DNA of 50,263 bases from Candidatus Contendibacter sp. (GTDB lineage Bacteria; Pseudomonadota; Gammaproteobacteria; Competibacterales; Competibacteraceae): the NCBI GenBank assembly GCA_008933795.1, contig WBUJ01000010.1, positions 1-50,263 on the forward strand. The letters are read 5' to 3'. Positions 9,218-18,437 of this stretch are shown in pieces. How positions within the stretch are numbered: position 1 is the first letter of the stretch; each line of letters opens with the position of its first letter. The notes under the pieces were generated by a model, which was given only the letters and a program-made list of their open reading frames with translations, had not been told where the DNA came from and ran no database searches. Both the position numbers and the translations under genes were made by a program.

Positions 9218-10720
9218 TTATTTGGGTTCGATGGCCGGCGGCTTGCCCGCTGGCGCAGGTTGATCCGGCTTGCCAACCGCCGACTTGCCAGGCAATGGCG
9301 CGGGCGCGGGTTCCCGACTGGCGGGCTGGGCGGCGGCGTTTTTTCCTTTGGCCTTTTTCGGACTGGCGTCGGGTTTGGCAGATGCCTGGGCCGGCGATGC
9401 GGAGGGCTCGCCGCTCGTCCGCCGGGGACCGCCCAGCCAGCCGTTGATCTCCCTCATGTCCGCCTCCGATAACTGGCCGGCGGCCTGCCGTAACACCAGG
9501 TAGTTTTTGACGAAGGTATAGCGGGCTTGGGCATAATTGGCCTCGGCCAGATAAACAGCGCGCTCGGAGTCCAGCACGTCCACGATGGTCCGGGTACCGA
9601 CTTCGTAACCCGCCTGATTCGCCTCCAGCGCGCTGCGGGTGGACACGCGGGTCTGATCCAGCGCCTTGATCTGGCTGATGGCGGTTTCCTGACCGCGATA
9701 GGCGTTGCGCACGGTGCGGATGGTGTCGCGTTGCAGATTCTCCAGGTTCTGCCGGGACGCCTCGTAGCTGTACGCCGCTTCGCGGGAACGCGAAGACACC
9801 GCGCCGCCGCTATATAGTGGGATGGTCAATTCCAGACCGACCTGACTGCTGGTGGTATCTGCGATGCTGTTATCGACATCGGCGCGGCTGACGCTCAGAT
9901 TGAGGGTGGGATAATGGCCGGCCTTCTGCAACTGGATATTTTCCCGCGCCTGATCGACCCCGAAACCGGCGCTGAGCAGCCGCAGGTTGTTTTCCAGCGC
10001 CATGCGCACCCATTCTTCGGGATCGCTGGGCTTGGGTAGCGCCAGCGGCATCCGCTCGCTGAGCAGATTGAGCTGGACGTAATCCTGCCCGGTTAGTTGC
10101 CGCAGTAACTCGCGGGCATCAGCCAACTTGTTGGTGTAATCAATTTCCACCGAGACGGCGTTATCAAAACGCGCCTGGGCATCGTAGACGTCGGTGATGG
10201 TCGCCAGCCCCACTTCAAAGCGCCGGTTGGCCTGTTCCAGTTGGCGGGCGAAAGCGTTCTTGGCGGCGGTAGCGGAGGTCAGGTAGTCCAGCGCCTCCAG
10301 CACCCCAAAATAGCCTTGCGATACCCGCAGGATCAGCTCGTTCTCGGCGTTGCGGAAGTCCACGTCGGACTGGCCGACCACGGCGTCCGCCACCCGCTGC
10401 TGGACCTGACTGCTGCGGTTGTAGAGGGGTTGCTGCAAGCTGATCGCATAGGTATGGCTGTCGAACGATGAGTTATCCTGAGCGCCCGCAACTCCGAAGG
10501 TTCGCCCCTGGTCAACCGTGACCCCCGCGCTCGGCAGCAACAGCGCCCGCGCTTGCGGCTTGGTCTCCTGGGCGGCTTCCCGGCTGGCGGTGGCGGCCTT
10601 GAGCACCGGATCGCTGTCCAGGGCTTGGCGGTAGACTTGCAGGAGATCTTCCGCCCCCGCCGGCGGGCCGCACAGCACGGCGATGATCCCGACCAATGCC
10701 AGACGATGCGCTTTAGGCAT
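9218..10720 (-). CDS. tolC: Outer-membrane efflux/secretion channel TolC
   Basis: The 500-residue protein has a Sec signal peptide (MPKAHRLALVGIIAVLCGPPAGA) followed by DLLQVYRQALDSDP, the classic mature start of TolC. The internal duplication of outer-membrane efflux protein repeats is visible (RFEVGLATITDVYDAQARFD and YEVGTRTIVDVLDSERAVY). TolC trimers form the exit duct for RND pumps and type I secretion. Odd feature: after about residue 431 there is a 70-residue Pro/Ala/Lys-rich tail not needed for the barrel. A pcm-like gene lies just upstream on the same strand, the usual neighbour. Confidence 0.93.
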   Translation of the reverse strand: MPKAHRLALVGIIAVLCGPPAGAEDLLQVYRQALDSDPVLKAATASREAAQETKPQARALLLPSAGVTVDQGRTFGVAGAQDNSSFDSHTYAISLQQPLYNRSSQVQQRVADAVVGQSDVDFRNAENELILRVSQGYFGVLEALDYLTSATAAKNAFARQLEQANRRFEVGLATITDVYDAQARFDNAVSVEIDYTNKLADARELLRQLTGQDYVQLNLLSERMPLALPKPSDPEEWVRMALENNLRLLSAGFGVDQARENIQLQKAGHYPTLNLSVSRADVDNSIADTTSSQVGLELTIPLYSGGAVSSRSREAAYSYEASRQNLENLQRDTIRTVRNAYRGQETAISQIKALDQTRVSTRSALEANQAGYEVGTRTIVDVLDSERAVYLAEANYAQARYTFVKNYLVLRQAAGQLSEADMREINGWLGGPRRTSGEPSASPAQASAKPDASPKKAKGKNAAAQPASREPAPAPLPGKSAVGKPDQPAPAGKPPAIEPK

Positions 10721-10743
10721 GGCTGTAAAAACTCCCTCTCAGG

Positions 10744-10763
10744 TATTAGTAAACGCTAATATA
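10744..10763 (-). promoter_or_regulatory. Putative tolC promoter -10 within an inverted repeat
   Basis: TATTAG (10744-10749) and CTAATA (10756-10761) form a dyad 24 bases before the tolC start. Read on the minus strand, TATATT (10763-10758) would serve as a -10 hexamer. No convincing -35 was found, so this is a weak call. Confidence 0.3.
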
Positions 10764-10817
10764 CCAGAGACCTGCGGCAGTGGAGAATCGGTGGGCCACG
10801 ACCCTCGCTCGCGGCGT

Positions 10818-11477
10818 TCAAAACGTGAAGGTCTTGATCGGCGCCGCGTTGCGCAAGGGCGGCAGCTCGGTATCGAACAGGCTCTCCCGAACCCACTCTT
10901 GCTCGCCGACCCGGGTGATCAGCAACGCCTCCATGACCGGCGGCTGGCCGACCACGACGAACAGCCGGCCACCCAAACTCAGGCTTTGCCGCCAAACCTC
11001 GGCAACCTCGGCGACCGAGCCGGTGACGGCGATGGCGTTGTAGCGATGTTGGCCCCAGCCCTGGCTGGCGTCGCCGGTATGGAGCATCACATTGTTCAGG
11101 CCATGGACCTTGAACTTCTGGCGAGCGGCCTCGGTGAATTCAGGAACGATGTCCACGCTGACCACGCTGGCGGCCAGCCGCGCCAGACAGGCGGTCAGAT
11201 AACCACTGCCCGTGCCCACTTCCAGCGCATGATCGGTCGGCTGCAACGCCAGCGCTTGCAGAATTCGGCCTTCGACGTTGGGCCTCAGCATAACTTCGCC
11301 ATGACCGAGCGGGATGGCGACGTCGCCGAACGCCAGCTTGCGATAGCGTTGCGGCACGAAATCCTCGCGCGGCACGCGGGCAAGGGTGTCCAGCGCCCGC
11401 TGATCCAGCACATCCCAGGGCCGGATTTGTTGCTCGATCATGTTGTGGCGGGCCAGTTCGAAATTGAATGCGGTCAT
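10818..11477 (-). CDS. Protein-L-isoaspartate O-methyltransferase family protein
   Basis: A 219-residue SAM-dependent methyltransferase: MIEQQIRPWDVLD, then VPREDFVPQRYRKLA and the SAM-binding motif VGTGSGYLTACLA, in the Pcm family that methylates damaged isoaspartyl residues for repair. Orthologues beside tolC form a subgroup that may not be true repair enzymes, so I give no symbol. The frame is open upstream to 11567, but MTAFNFELARHNMIEQQ at 11477 is the family's N-terminus and is an ATG, so I use it. The gap to tolC is 97 bases. Confidence 0.85.
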   Translation of the reverse strand: MTAFNFELARHNMIEQQIRPWDVLDQRALDTLARVPREDFVPQRYRKLAFGDVAIPLGHGEVMLRPNVEGRILQALALQPTDHALEVGTGSGYLTACLARLAASVVSVDIVPEFTEAARQKFKVHGLNNVMLHTGDASQGWGQHRYNAIAVTGSVAEVAEVWRQSLSLGGRLFVVVGQPPVMEALLITRVGEQEWVRESLFDTELPPLRNAAPIKTFTF

Positions 11478-11591
11478 GGTCGGAATCCTGTCAACGCCTG
11501 GTGGTCTTGGAGTCACAACGGAGGCGGCGCCTCCCGGTTCGAAATCGGAGCGCGCGGATTTTAGCATAAGGTGGATGATCGCCGTGCGGAG

Positions 11592-12971
11592 CTACAGGAA
11601 CGTGGCTCCCACCGCGAACAGCCGCTCAACCTCGGGCACCCGCTTCTTGTCGATCAAAAACAAAATGACATGGTCATCCGCTTCGATCACGGTGTCGTGG
11701 TGGCAGATGATCACCCCGTCGCTGCGGGCGATGGCGCCGATGGTGGTGCCCGGCGGCAGACGAATTTCTTCGACCCGCCGGCCCACGACCTTCGAGGTCT
11801 TGTAGTCGCCGTGGGCGATGGCTTCGATCGCCTCGGCGGCGCCGCGGCGCAGGGAATGCACCTTGGCGACGTCGCCGCGACGGACGTGGGTCAGCAGACT
11901 GCCAATCGTGGCCTGTTGCGGCGAGATGGCGATATCGATGATGCCCGATGATTCCACCAGGTCGACATAGGACACCAAGTTGATCAGGGCCATCACCTTG
12001 CGGGCGCCCATCCGCTTGGCCTGCATGGCCGACAGGATATTGGCCTCGTCGTCGTTGGTGACGGCGCAGTACACGTCCACCTGCTCGATGTTCTCCTGGC
12101 GCAGCAGGTTTTCGTCGGCGGCGTCGCCCTGCAACACGATGGCCCGACTCAACTGCTCGGACAGCCGGCGGGCAGTGGCGGGATTGCGTTCGATGACCTT
12201 GACCTGGAACCGCTCCTCCAGTCCCTGCGTCAGCCGGGCGCCGATGTGACCGCCACCGGCGACGATGATGCGCTTGACCATCTTGTCCAGCTTGCGCAGC
12301 TCGCCGACGATGGCGCGGGTGTTCTTGCGGGCGGCGATGAAAAACACCTCGTCGTCGGCTTCAATGACGGTGTTGCCCTCCGGAATGATCGGACTACCTT
12401 GGCGGAAGATGGCCGCCACCCGGCTTTCGATGCCCGGCATCCGCTCCGGCAACGCGCGCAGCGCCTGACCGACCAAGGTGCTGCCTTCATAGGCCTTGAC
12501 GCCCACCAACCGAACCTGGCCATCGGCGAAATCCAGCACCTGCAAGGCGCCGGGATGCTCGATGATGCGTTGGATATAGTCGGTGACCAGTTGCTCGGGA
12601 CTGATCAGCACGTCGACCGGCAAAGCTTCGTCTTTGAACAACTGATCCCGATAGGCGATGTAGCCGCCAGCCCGGACCCGCGCGATCTTGGTGGGCGTGT
12701 TGAACAGGGTATGGGCGATCTGACAGGCGACCATGTTCACCTCGTCGTTGTCGGTCAACGCGATCAGCATGTCGGCGTCGGCGATGCCGGCCTGTTCGAG
12801 CACGCCCGGATAGGACGCATGGCCGCGGATCGTGCGAAGGTCCAGCCGGTCCTGCAACGCTTGCAGGCGTTCGGCATCGGCGTCCACCACGGTGACATCG
12901 TTGGCCTCGCTGGCCAAAATGTGCGCCACCGATCCCCCCACTTGGCCGGCGCCGAGAATAACGATTTTCAT
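11592..12971 (-). CDS. trkA: Trk system potassium uptake regulatory subunit TrkA
   Basis: TrkA is the cytoplasmic NAD(H)-binding ring that gates the TrkH/TrkG potassium channels. The 459 residues contain two RCK halves, each with a Rossmann glycine motif: ILGAGQVGG at the N-terminus and IIVAGGGHIGARLT near 234, each followed by a TrkA-C domain. Length matches E. coli TrkA. No trkH is present in the window. It is last in the def-fmt-rsmB-(DUF4390-ntrY-ntrX)-trkA series, nine bases after ntrX; in enterobacteria trkA directly follows rsmB. Confidence 0.95.
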   Translation of the reverse strand: MKIVILGAGQVGGSVAHILASEANDVTVVDADAERLQALQDRLDLRTIRGHASYPGVLEQAGIADADMLIALTDNDEVNMVACQIAHTLFNTPTKIARVRAGGYIAYRDQLFKDEALPVDVLISPEQLVTDYIQRIIEHPGALQVLDFADGQVRLVGVKAYEGSTLVGQALRALPERMPGIESRVAAIFRQGSPIIPEGNTVIEADDEVFFIAARKNTRAIVGELRKLDKMVKRIIVAGGGHIGARLTQGLEERFQVKVIERNPATARRLSEQLSRAIVLQGDAADENLLRQENIEQVDVYCAVTNDDEANILSAMQAKRMGARKVMALINLVSYVDLVESSGIIDIAISPQQATIGSLLTHVRRGDVAKVHSLRRGAAEAIEAIAHGDYKTSKVVGRRVEEIRLPPGTTIGAIARSDGVIICHHDTVIEADDHVILFLIDKKRVPEVERLFAVGATFL

Positions 12972-12980
12972 GGCCCGCTC

Positions 12981-14351
12981 TCACTCATCCAGGGCTTTTT
13001 TGGGATCGATCCCCAAGGCGCGCAGCTTGCGATAGAGGTTGGTGCGTTCCATGCCGACCCGCTCGGCCAGCCGCGCCACGTTGCCCTCGCACTCGCGGAA
13101 CTGCTGCATCAGGTACGTGCGCTCGAACTGCTCGCGGGCCTCGCGCAGCGTCAGGTTCAGGGGAATGTTGCCGGCATCCTGGGATTTGGCGGTGGTGGCG
13201 CCGCGCACTGCGGTGTCCACTTCCTCCAACGCGATTTCCTCCTCGCCCCCCAAAATCAGGAGACGCTGCACCAGGTTCTTGAGTTCGCGAATGTTGCCAG
13301 GCCAAGCGTAGTTGCGCAGCCGGTTCTGCGCGGCCAGGGTGAAGTGGCGATAGGTCAGATTTTCCTGGTCGACAAAATAGCCGACATAGTAATTCAGCAG
13401 TTCCGGCACGTCCTCGACGTGGTCGCGCAGGGGCGGCAATCGGATCGGCACCACGTTCAACTGATAGTAAAGATCCTCGCGGAACCGGCCGGCCGCCACT
13501 TCCTGCTCCAGATCGCGGTGGGTAGCGGTCACCACGCGCACGTTCACCCGCACCGCTTCCTTGCCGCCGATGCGCAGAAAGGAGCCGTTCTCCAACGCGC
13601 TGGCCAGCTTGGCCTGGGCTTCGAGGTCCATGTCGGCCAACTCGTCGAGAAACAGCGTGCCGCCGCTGGCCTGTTCCAACCGGCCGTAGTGAATCCGGTC
13701 GCCCTGCTCGGAACCGAACAGTTCCAGGCTGGCGTTCTCGCGAGCGATGGAACCGACCCCCACGTCCACGAACGGGCCGGTGCGGCGCGGACTATGGGCG
13801 TGCAGGAAGCGGGCGTAAACCTCCTTGCCGGTGCCCGGTTCGCCAAAGATCAACACCGGCGCGTCGTGCTGGGCGATTTTGAGCACCTGGGTCCGCAAGC
13901 GCTGCACGACCTCGCTGCGCCCCACCGGTTCGGCGACGACCCGTTGCTGGCGGCGCAGGTTCTGGTTTTCCCGCGCCAGCCGGTCCGCGTCCAGCGCCCG
14001 CTCCACGGTCAGCAACAGCTTGGCCATGGACAGCGGTTTCTCGATGAAATCGTAGGCGCCCAACCGGGTCGCCTCCACGGCGGTTTCGACCGTGCCGTGC
14101 CCGGACATCATGATCACCGGACAGGGCAAGTGATCGCCCTCGCTCCATTCCTTGAGCAGGCTGATGCCATCGGTGTCGGGCATCCAGATATCGAGCAGGA
14201 TCAGGTCGGGCCGCTGGGCGCGGCGGGCCTCACGGGCGGCGGCGGCGTTTTCCGCGGTCGCGACCGTGTAGCCTTCATCCTGCAAAATTTCCTTTACCAG
14301 GTCGCGAATATCCGGTTCGTCATCGACGACCAGAATATAAGGCGCGTTCAT
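12981..14351 (-). CDS. ntrX: NtrX-type response regulator (receiver, AAA+, Fis-type HTH)
   Basis: 456 residues: a receiver domain with the phospho-acceptor Asp54 (LILLDIWMPD), an AAA+ domain with Walker A GEPGTGKE (170-177) and Walker B GGTLFLDE, and a C-terminal Fis-like helix-turn-helix (ARLAERVGMERTNLYRKLR). Where sigma-54 activators have LFGHERGAFTGA this protein reads LFGSEQGDRIHYG (from 211), so the sigma-54-contacting GAFTGA loop is absent. Loss of this loop is usual in NtrX, which may act at sigma-70 promoters or as a repressor. ATGA overlap with ntrY indicates its kinase partner. Roles in nitrogen, redox or envelope control are family knowledge. Confidence 0.9.
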   Translation of the reverse strand: MNAPYILVVDDEPDIRDLVKEILQDEGYTVATAENAAAAREARRAQRPDLILLDIWMPDTDGISLLKEWSEGDHLPCPVIMMSGHGTVETAVEATRLGAYDFIEKPLSMAKLLLTVERALDADRLARENQNLRRQQRVVAEPVGRSEVVQRLRTQVLKIAQHDAPVLIFGEPGTGKEVYARFLHAHSPRRTGPFVDVGVGSIARENASLELFGSEQGDRIHYGRLEQASGGTLFLDELADMDLEAQAKLASALENGSFLRIGGKEAVRVNVRVVTATHRDLEQEVAAGRFREDLYYQLNVVPIRLPPLRDHVEDVPELLNYYVGYFVDQENLTYRHFTLAAQNRLRNYAWPGNIRELKNLVQRLLILGGEEEIALEEVDTAVRGATTAKSQDAGNIPLNLTLREAREQFERTYLMQQFRECEGNVARLAERVGMERTNLYRKLRALGIDPKKALDE

Positions 14352-16573
14352 CCGGCCTCCTTCTCGGTGTGCAACGGCACGGCGGGAACGGCGGGCGATC
14401 CGGCGCCGTCGCGCAACAGCGGCAAGCGGATCGCGATCCGGGCTCCGCCGTCGGGCGGCGATTCCACCTGGATCCAGCCGCCGTGCTCTTCAACGATTTT
14501 TTTGACGATTGCCAATCCTAGCCCGGTTCCCTTGGGTTTGGTAGTCACATACGGCTCGAAGGCGTTGGCCAGAATGCTGTCGGGGAAGCCCGGCCCGTCG
14601 TCGCGCACGCTCAGCTCGACGCAATCGGCTCCGACGACATGCTCGCGGCCGGTGCCGATCCACAGGGTCGAGCCATGACCGTCGCGGATGGCTTCGATGG
14701 CGTTCTTGACCAGATTGTGCAGCAACTGGCGCAGGCGAACCTTGTCCGCGTTGATCGGCAACGACTCCTGGGCCAACTCCAGCTTGATCTCCACCCCAGC
14801 GGGATAGTCGCGGTAGAGATAGAGCACCTCGGCGACAAACTCGTTCAATTCCAGCGGCGCCAGTTGCAGGCGCGGCGGGCGGGCATATTCGTTGAAGGCA
14901 TCCACCATCTCCTTCATCGCCTGGACCTGCTGAATGATGGTGTGGGTGCCGCGATCCAGCACCCGGCCCTGTTCTTCGTCGAATTGCTTGAGATATTTGT
15001 GGCGAATGCGCTCGGTGGCCAACTGGATCGGGGTCAGCGGATTCTTGATTTCGTGGGCCAGGCGGCGGGCGACTTCGGCCCACGCGGCGTCGCGCTCGGC
15101 CCGCACCAAATGGGTCATGTCGTCGAACACGATCACGCGACCGCCCCGCAAGCCGACCGCGTTCGGCAGCGAACTGCCGCGACAGACCAGGATCCGCCGC
15201 CCGGCGGCGCCGAACCAAGCGATTTCTTGGCGCCAGTCGCCGGCGGCATTCAGTTGCGGGCCGATCGCCTCGAAAAAATCCCGCAACACGGATTGTTCGG
15301 CAACGATACGCTGGTGGTCCACGCCGATAAACGCGGTTAAATCTACTCCCAGAATCTGGCTGGCGGCGGCGTTGCAGGTTTGCAACCGCCCGGACTGGTC
15401 GAGCGTGAGCACCCCGGACGACAACCGCGCCAGCACCGTCTCCAGATAGGCGCGCTGGCTTTCGACCAGTTCCTGGCCACGCCGCGCGGCATCGCGCGCC
15501 TGCGCCAGATTGCGGGTCATCTGGTTGAACGACTGCGCCAGGAAACCCAGTTCGTCGCCGCCGCCGCCAGGCAGTTGCTGGTCGAACTGACCGGCGGCGA
15601 CCGCCTGGGTGCCTTCGGCCAATTCCCGCAACGGCCGCACCAGTTGGCGCGCGGTATGGAACGCCGCCCAGAACGCCGCCAGCACCGCCAGCAACAGGAC
15701 CAGCGACAGGGTCAGGGTAAAAGTCGTCTTGAGCGGCGCCCGCAGAAAAATCAGTTCCTTGTAGCTGTCGAAGGCCGCCTGCACCGCATCGGCGAGCAGG
15801 CTCAACCGGTCGGTCACCGGAAATAGCGATTGCAACAAACGCTCCTCGCCGCTGGGCGTCGCTGCCCGCACCACTGCCCGGATATGAAAACCGGCGTCGC
15901 GGATCGGCTCCAAACCGACATAATCGCGACCCTGACGAACTTGCAGCAACACCGCCTCCGGTGGCGGGTCCGGCACGATCAGCGTCGGGTCGGCGGTGGC
16001 GGTGGCGATGATGCGCCCCCCGCGACCGAACAAGGTCAGTTCGGACCCCTCGCCGAGATCGAGCCATTCGTCCAGCCGGCGAGCCGCCTGATCGTCATCG
16101 TTGTCGGCCACAGCCTCGGCGATCCGCCCGGTTTGCTTGAGTACCTCGCGCATCCGCAAATCCAAGGCGGTGCGGCTGAGTTCCAGCGCGTCTCCAAGAC
16201 CCCGATCCACTTGGACGTTGAACCAGCTATCGATCCCCCGTTGCAGGAAATGCAGCGAGAAGCCGTAGACCAGCGCCACCGGGGTAATGGCCAGCACCGC
16301 GAAGATGCCGGCCAGTCGTAAGGTCAGGCGGGCGCCGGGCACGCGCCGTCGGTACAGGCGAATCAGGACCGCCAGGTTGTACAGGATCAGGGCCGCCAAC
16401 GCCCCCAGGCCGACGGCGCTGAGCAGCAACAACCCGGAGTACATCCGCCCGAACTGCGCCGAGTTGGTGGTGGCGCGGCCCATCAGCACCAGGATGACCA
16501 GCAATAATCCCAGCAGCGCCAGCGCCGGCAACCGACCCTGGCCGCCCGCCAGCCGGCGAATCAGAGCGGCCAT
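14348..16573 (-). CDS. ntrY: NtrY-type membrane sensor histidine kinase
   Basis: About 741 residues: several N-terminal membrane helices around a periplasmic loop, a HAMP linker (RPLRELAEGTQAVAAGQFDQ), a PAS domain, the HisKA site ARRLAHEIKNPLTPIQ with the phosphorylated His507, and the HATPase boxes NLVKNAIEAI, DDGPGFPDS and GTGLGLAIVKKI. This is the NtrY architecture. I start at the ATG at 16573; a GTG at 16582 adds three residues. It overlaps the DUF4390 gene upstream by 13 bases and ntrX downstream by four, so the three are probably co-expressed. Confidence 0.9.
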   Translation of the reverse strand: MAALIRRLAGGQGRLPALALLGLLLVILVLMGRATTNSAQFGRMYSGLLLLSAVGLGALAALILYNLAVLIRLYRRRVPGARLTLRLAGIFAVLAITPVALVYGFSLHFLQRGIDSWFNVQVDRGLGDALELSRTALDLRMREVLKQTGRIAEAVADNDDDQAARRLDEWLDLGEGSELTLFGRGGRIIATATADPTLIVPDPPPEAVLLQVRQGRDYVGLEPIRDAGFHIRAVVRAATPSGEERLLQSLFPVTDRLSLLADAVQAAFDSYKELIFLRAPLKTTFTLTLSLVLLLAVLAAFWAAFHTARQLVRPLRELAEGTQAVAAGQFDQQLPGGGGDELGFLAQSFNQMTRNLAQARDAARRGQELVESQRAYLETVLARLSSGVLTLDQSGRLQTCNAAASQILGVDLTAFIGVDHQRIVAEQSVLRDFFEAIGPQLNAAGDWRQEIAWFGAAGRRILVCRGSSLPNAVGLRGGRVIVFDDMTHLVRAERDAAWAEVARRLAHEIKNPLTPIQLATERIRHKYLKQFDEEQGRVLDRGTHTIIQQVQAMKEMVDAFNEYARPPRLQLAPLELNEFVAEVLYLYRDYPAGVEIKLELAQESLPINADKVRLRQLLHNLVKNAIEAIRDGHGSTLWIGTGREHVVGADCVELSVRDDGPGFPDSILANAFEPYVTTKPKGTGLGLAIVKKIVEEHGGWIQVESPPDGGARIAIRLPLLRDGAGSPAVPAVPLHTEKEAG

Positions 16574-17127
16574 GCGCGCCACTCGCTGGCCAGCCGCCAG
16601 TCGTCCGAGAGATAGGCCAGCAGGCGCAACGGCGCCGGCAGGGCTTCGATGTCAAGCAGAACCCGCAGGGCGCCCTCGTAGCGCTCGTTTTCGGTCAGCA
16701 GGCTCCGATCGAGCAGGGGAAAATCCTGAATCCGCCCCATGAACCCCAACGCGGCGGCCCGGGTGGGAAACGCGCGGCGCTCGCCGCTGTTGAGATTGCC
16801 GACCAAGTATTGCCGACTCAGCGCGTGATATTCCAGTTGAAAGCGCTGCGTCAGGGCATAGACGGTTTCGTCCCACAGCCACGATCGTCGCCGGCGAACC
16901 TCCATCTCGATATCGACCGTCAGCGGCACCCCATTTTGCAGGGCATCCAACGCCGCGGTGCTGAACCGGTATTCGACCTGGGCGTTCAACCGATAAACGC
17001 CACCCTCCAGCCGGGTGGCGGCGCCGAGCACCTCGAAACCGGCCGCGCGGCCGCCGATGGCCCACAGCAAACCCAGCAGCAGCGCCAGCAGGCGCGCGCG
17101 CCGGACCGTCAGCGCGCCAGCGAGCAT
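16561..17127 (-). CDS. DUF4390 exported protein
   Basis: 188 residues with a signal-like N-terminus ([20 protein letters not shown], ending near GRAAG) and a mature domain that fits DUF4390 (EYRFSTAALDALQNGVPLT, then RRRRSWLWDETV). Function is unknown; the gene is regularly found between rsmB and ntrYX in gamma- and betaproteobacteria, which suggests a periplasmic partner of the NtrY sensor, but that is inference. The frame is open far upstream; the ATG at 17127 is chosen because the signal peptide starts there. It overlaps rsmB by 19 bases and ntrY by 13. Confidence 0.85.
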   Translation of the reverse strand: MLAGALTVRRARLLALLLGLLWAIGGRAAGFEVLGAATRLEGGVYRLNAQVEYRFSTAALDALQNGVPLTVDIEMEVRRRRSWLWDETVYALTQRFQLEYHALSRQYLVGNLNSGERRAFPTRAAALGFMGRIQDFPLLDRSLLTENERYEGALRVLLDIEALPAPLRLLAYLSDDWRLASEWRAWPL

Positions 17128-18437
17128 GGCGTCCCTCCCGCAACCGCCGGTTTGACCAGCACGGCATAATAAAATCCATCCATGCCAGCCTCGCCGGGCA
17201 GAATCTGACGGCCATGCCCCAGGGCGCGGCCCCAATCCGCCGCGATTCGGTGTTCCCGGGCCTCCGGTCGAGCGGCGAGAAAAGCCGCCACGACCTGCTC
17301 GTTTTCCTGCCGCAACACCGAGCAGGTGGCGTACAGCAGCCGACCGCCGGGCCGCAGCAGCGGCCACAAAGCGGTTAGCATCGCCCGCTGCCGGTCGGTC
17401 AGCGCGGCGATGTCGGTTTCCCGCCGCAGCAGCTTGATGTCGGGATGGCGGCGAATCACGCCGGTGGCCGAACAGGGCGCGTCCACCAGAATCCGGCTGT
17501 AGGGAACGCCGTCCCACCAGTCCGCCGGGCAAGTGGCGTCGCCCGCGACCAGGCGGGCCTCAAGCCGCAACCGGTTCAGATTGTCCCGGACCCGCTCCAG
17601 CCGCTCGGCGGCCTGATCCAACGCGGTCAGATCCAGATCCGGCGCGCATTCCAGCAGATGAGCGGTCTTGCCGCCCGGCGCGGCGCAGGCGTCCAACACC
17701 CGCATCCCCGGCTCGACGGCGAGCAGCGGCGCCGCCAGTTGCGCGGCGGCGTCCTGCACCGACACCCAACCCTCGGCGAATCCCGGCAACGCGGCGGCTT
17801 CGACCGGTTCGGCCAGCGCCAGAGCCGTCGCCACCATCGCTACCGGCTCGGCAACTTTACCCACCGCCGCCAGTTGCGAGCAGTAATCGTTCCGACTCAG
17901 CCGTTGTGGGTTGACGCGAACGGCAAACGGCGGCCGGGCGTTGTTGGCGGCGACGATGGCCGGCCAGTCGTCCGGCCAGTCCCGTTGCAGCCACTCCAAC
18001 AGCCAGCGCGGATGGGCGGTCCGGGCTTCCGCGTCGGCCTCCACCCGCGCCAGCAGTTCCGCGCGCCGGCGCAGAAACGACCGGAGTACGGCGTTGGTCA
18101 GACTCGCCGCCCAGGGCTTGCGCAATTGCCGGGCGGCGGCGACGGTTTCGGCGACCGCGGCATGGTCGGGAATGCGCAAATGGCGAAGCTGATAGAGTCC
18201 GATCAACAGCAACGCTCGCGCCACCGGTTCGCGCGAGTCGAGCGGCCGGTCCAGCAACCCATCCAGCAGCAGTTGCAATTCCGGCTGCCAGCGGCAGACG
18301 CCGTAGCACAATTCCCGCAACAGCCCGCGATCGCGTGGCGCGGCGCGCTCCAGCGCTGGCGGCAAGGCCACCGCCAGCGACCGGCCCTCCCCCAGCACCT
18401 GCCCCAGCACCTGAGCGGCGACGGCGCGAATATTCAT
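17109..18437 (-). CDS. rsmB: 16S rRNA (cytosine-967-C5)-methyltransferase RsmB
   Basis: 442 residues: an N-terminal NusB-like helical domain ([24 protein letters not shown]) and a C-terminal SAM-methyltransferase domain with [13 protein letters not shown], the motif [19 protein letters not shown] and the motif VI catalytic YATCSVL. It makes m5C967 in 16S rRNA. The start overlaps the fmt stop by four bases (ATGA), the standard fmt-rsmB coupling. Confidence 0.95.
   Translation of the reverse strand: MNIRAVAAQVLGQVLGEGRSLAVALPPALERAAPRDRGLLRELCYGVCRWQPELQLLLDGLLDRPLDSREPVARALLLIGLYQLRHLRIPDHAAVAETVAAARQLRKPWAASLTNAVLRSFLRRRAELLARVEADAEARTAHPRWLLEWLQRDWPDDWPAIVAANNARPPFAVRVNPQRLSRNDYCSQLAAVGKVAEPVAMVATALALAEPVEAAALPGFAEGWVSVQDAAAQLAAPLLAVEPGMRVLDACAAPGGKTAHLLECAPDLDLTALDQAAERLERVRDNLNRLRLEARLVAGDATCPADWWDGVPYSRILVDAPCSATGVIRRHPDIKLLRRETDIAALTDRQRAMLTALWPLLRPGGRLLYATCSVLRQENEQVVAAFLAARPEAREHRIAADWGRALGHGRQILPGEAGMDGFYYAVLVKPAVAGGTPCSLAR

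Noticed and set aside
12246..14678. 810-codon open frame on the plus strand opposite trkA and ntrX
   Set aside because: It mirrors two well-recognised genes, has low-complexity His/Gln/Arg-rich sequence and matches no family; it is a frame shadow caused by high GC.
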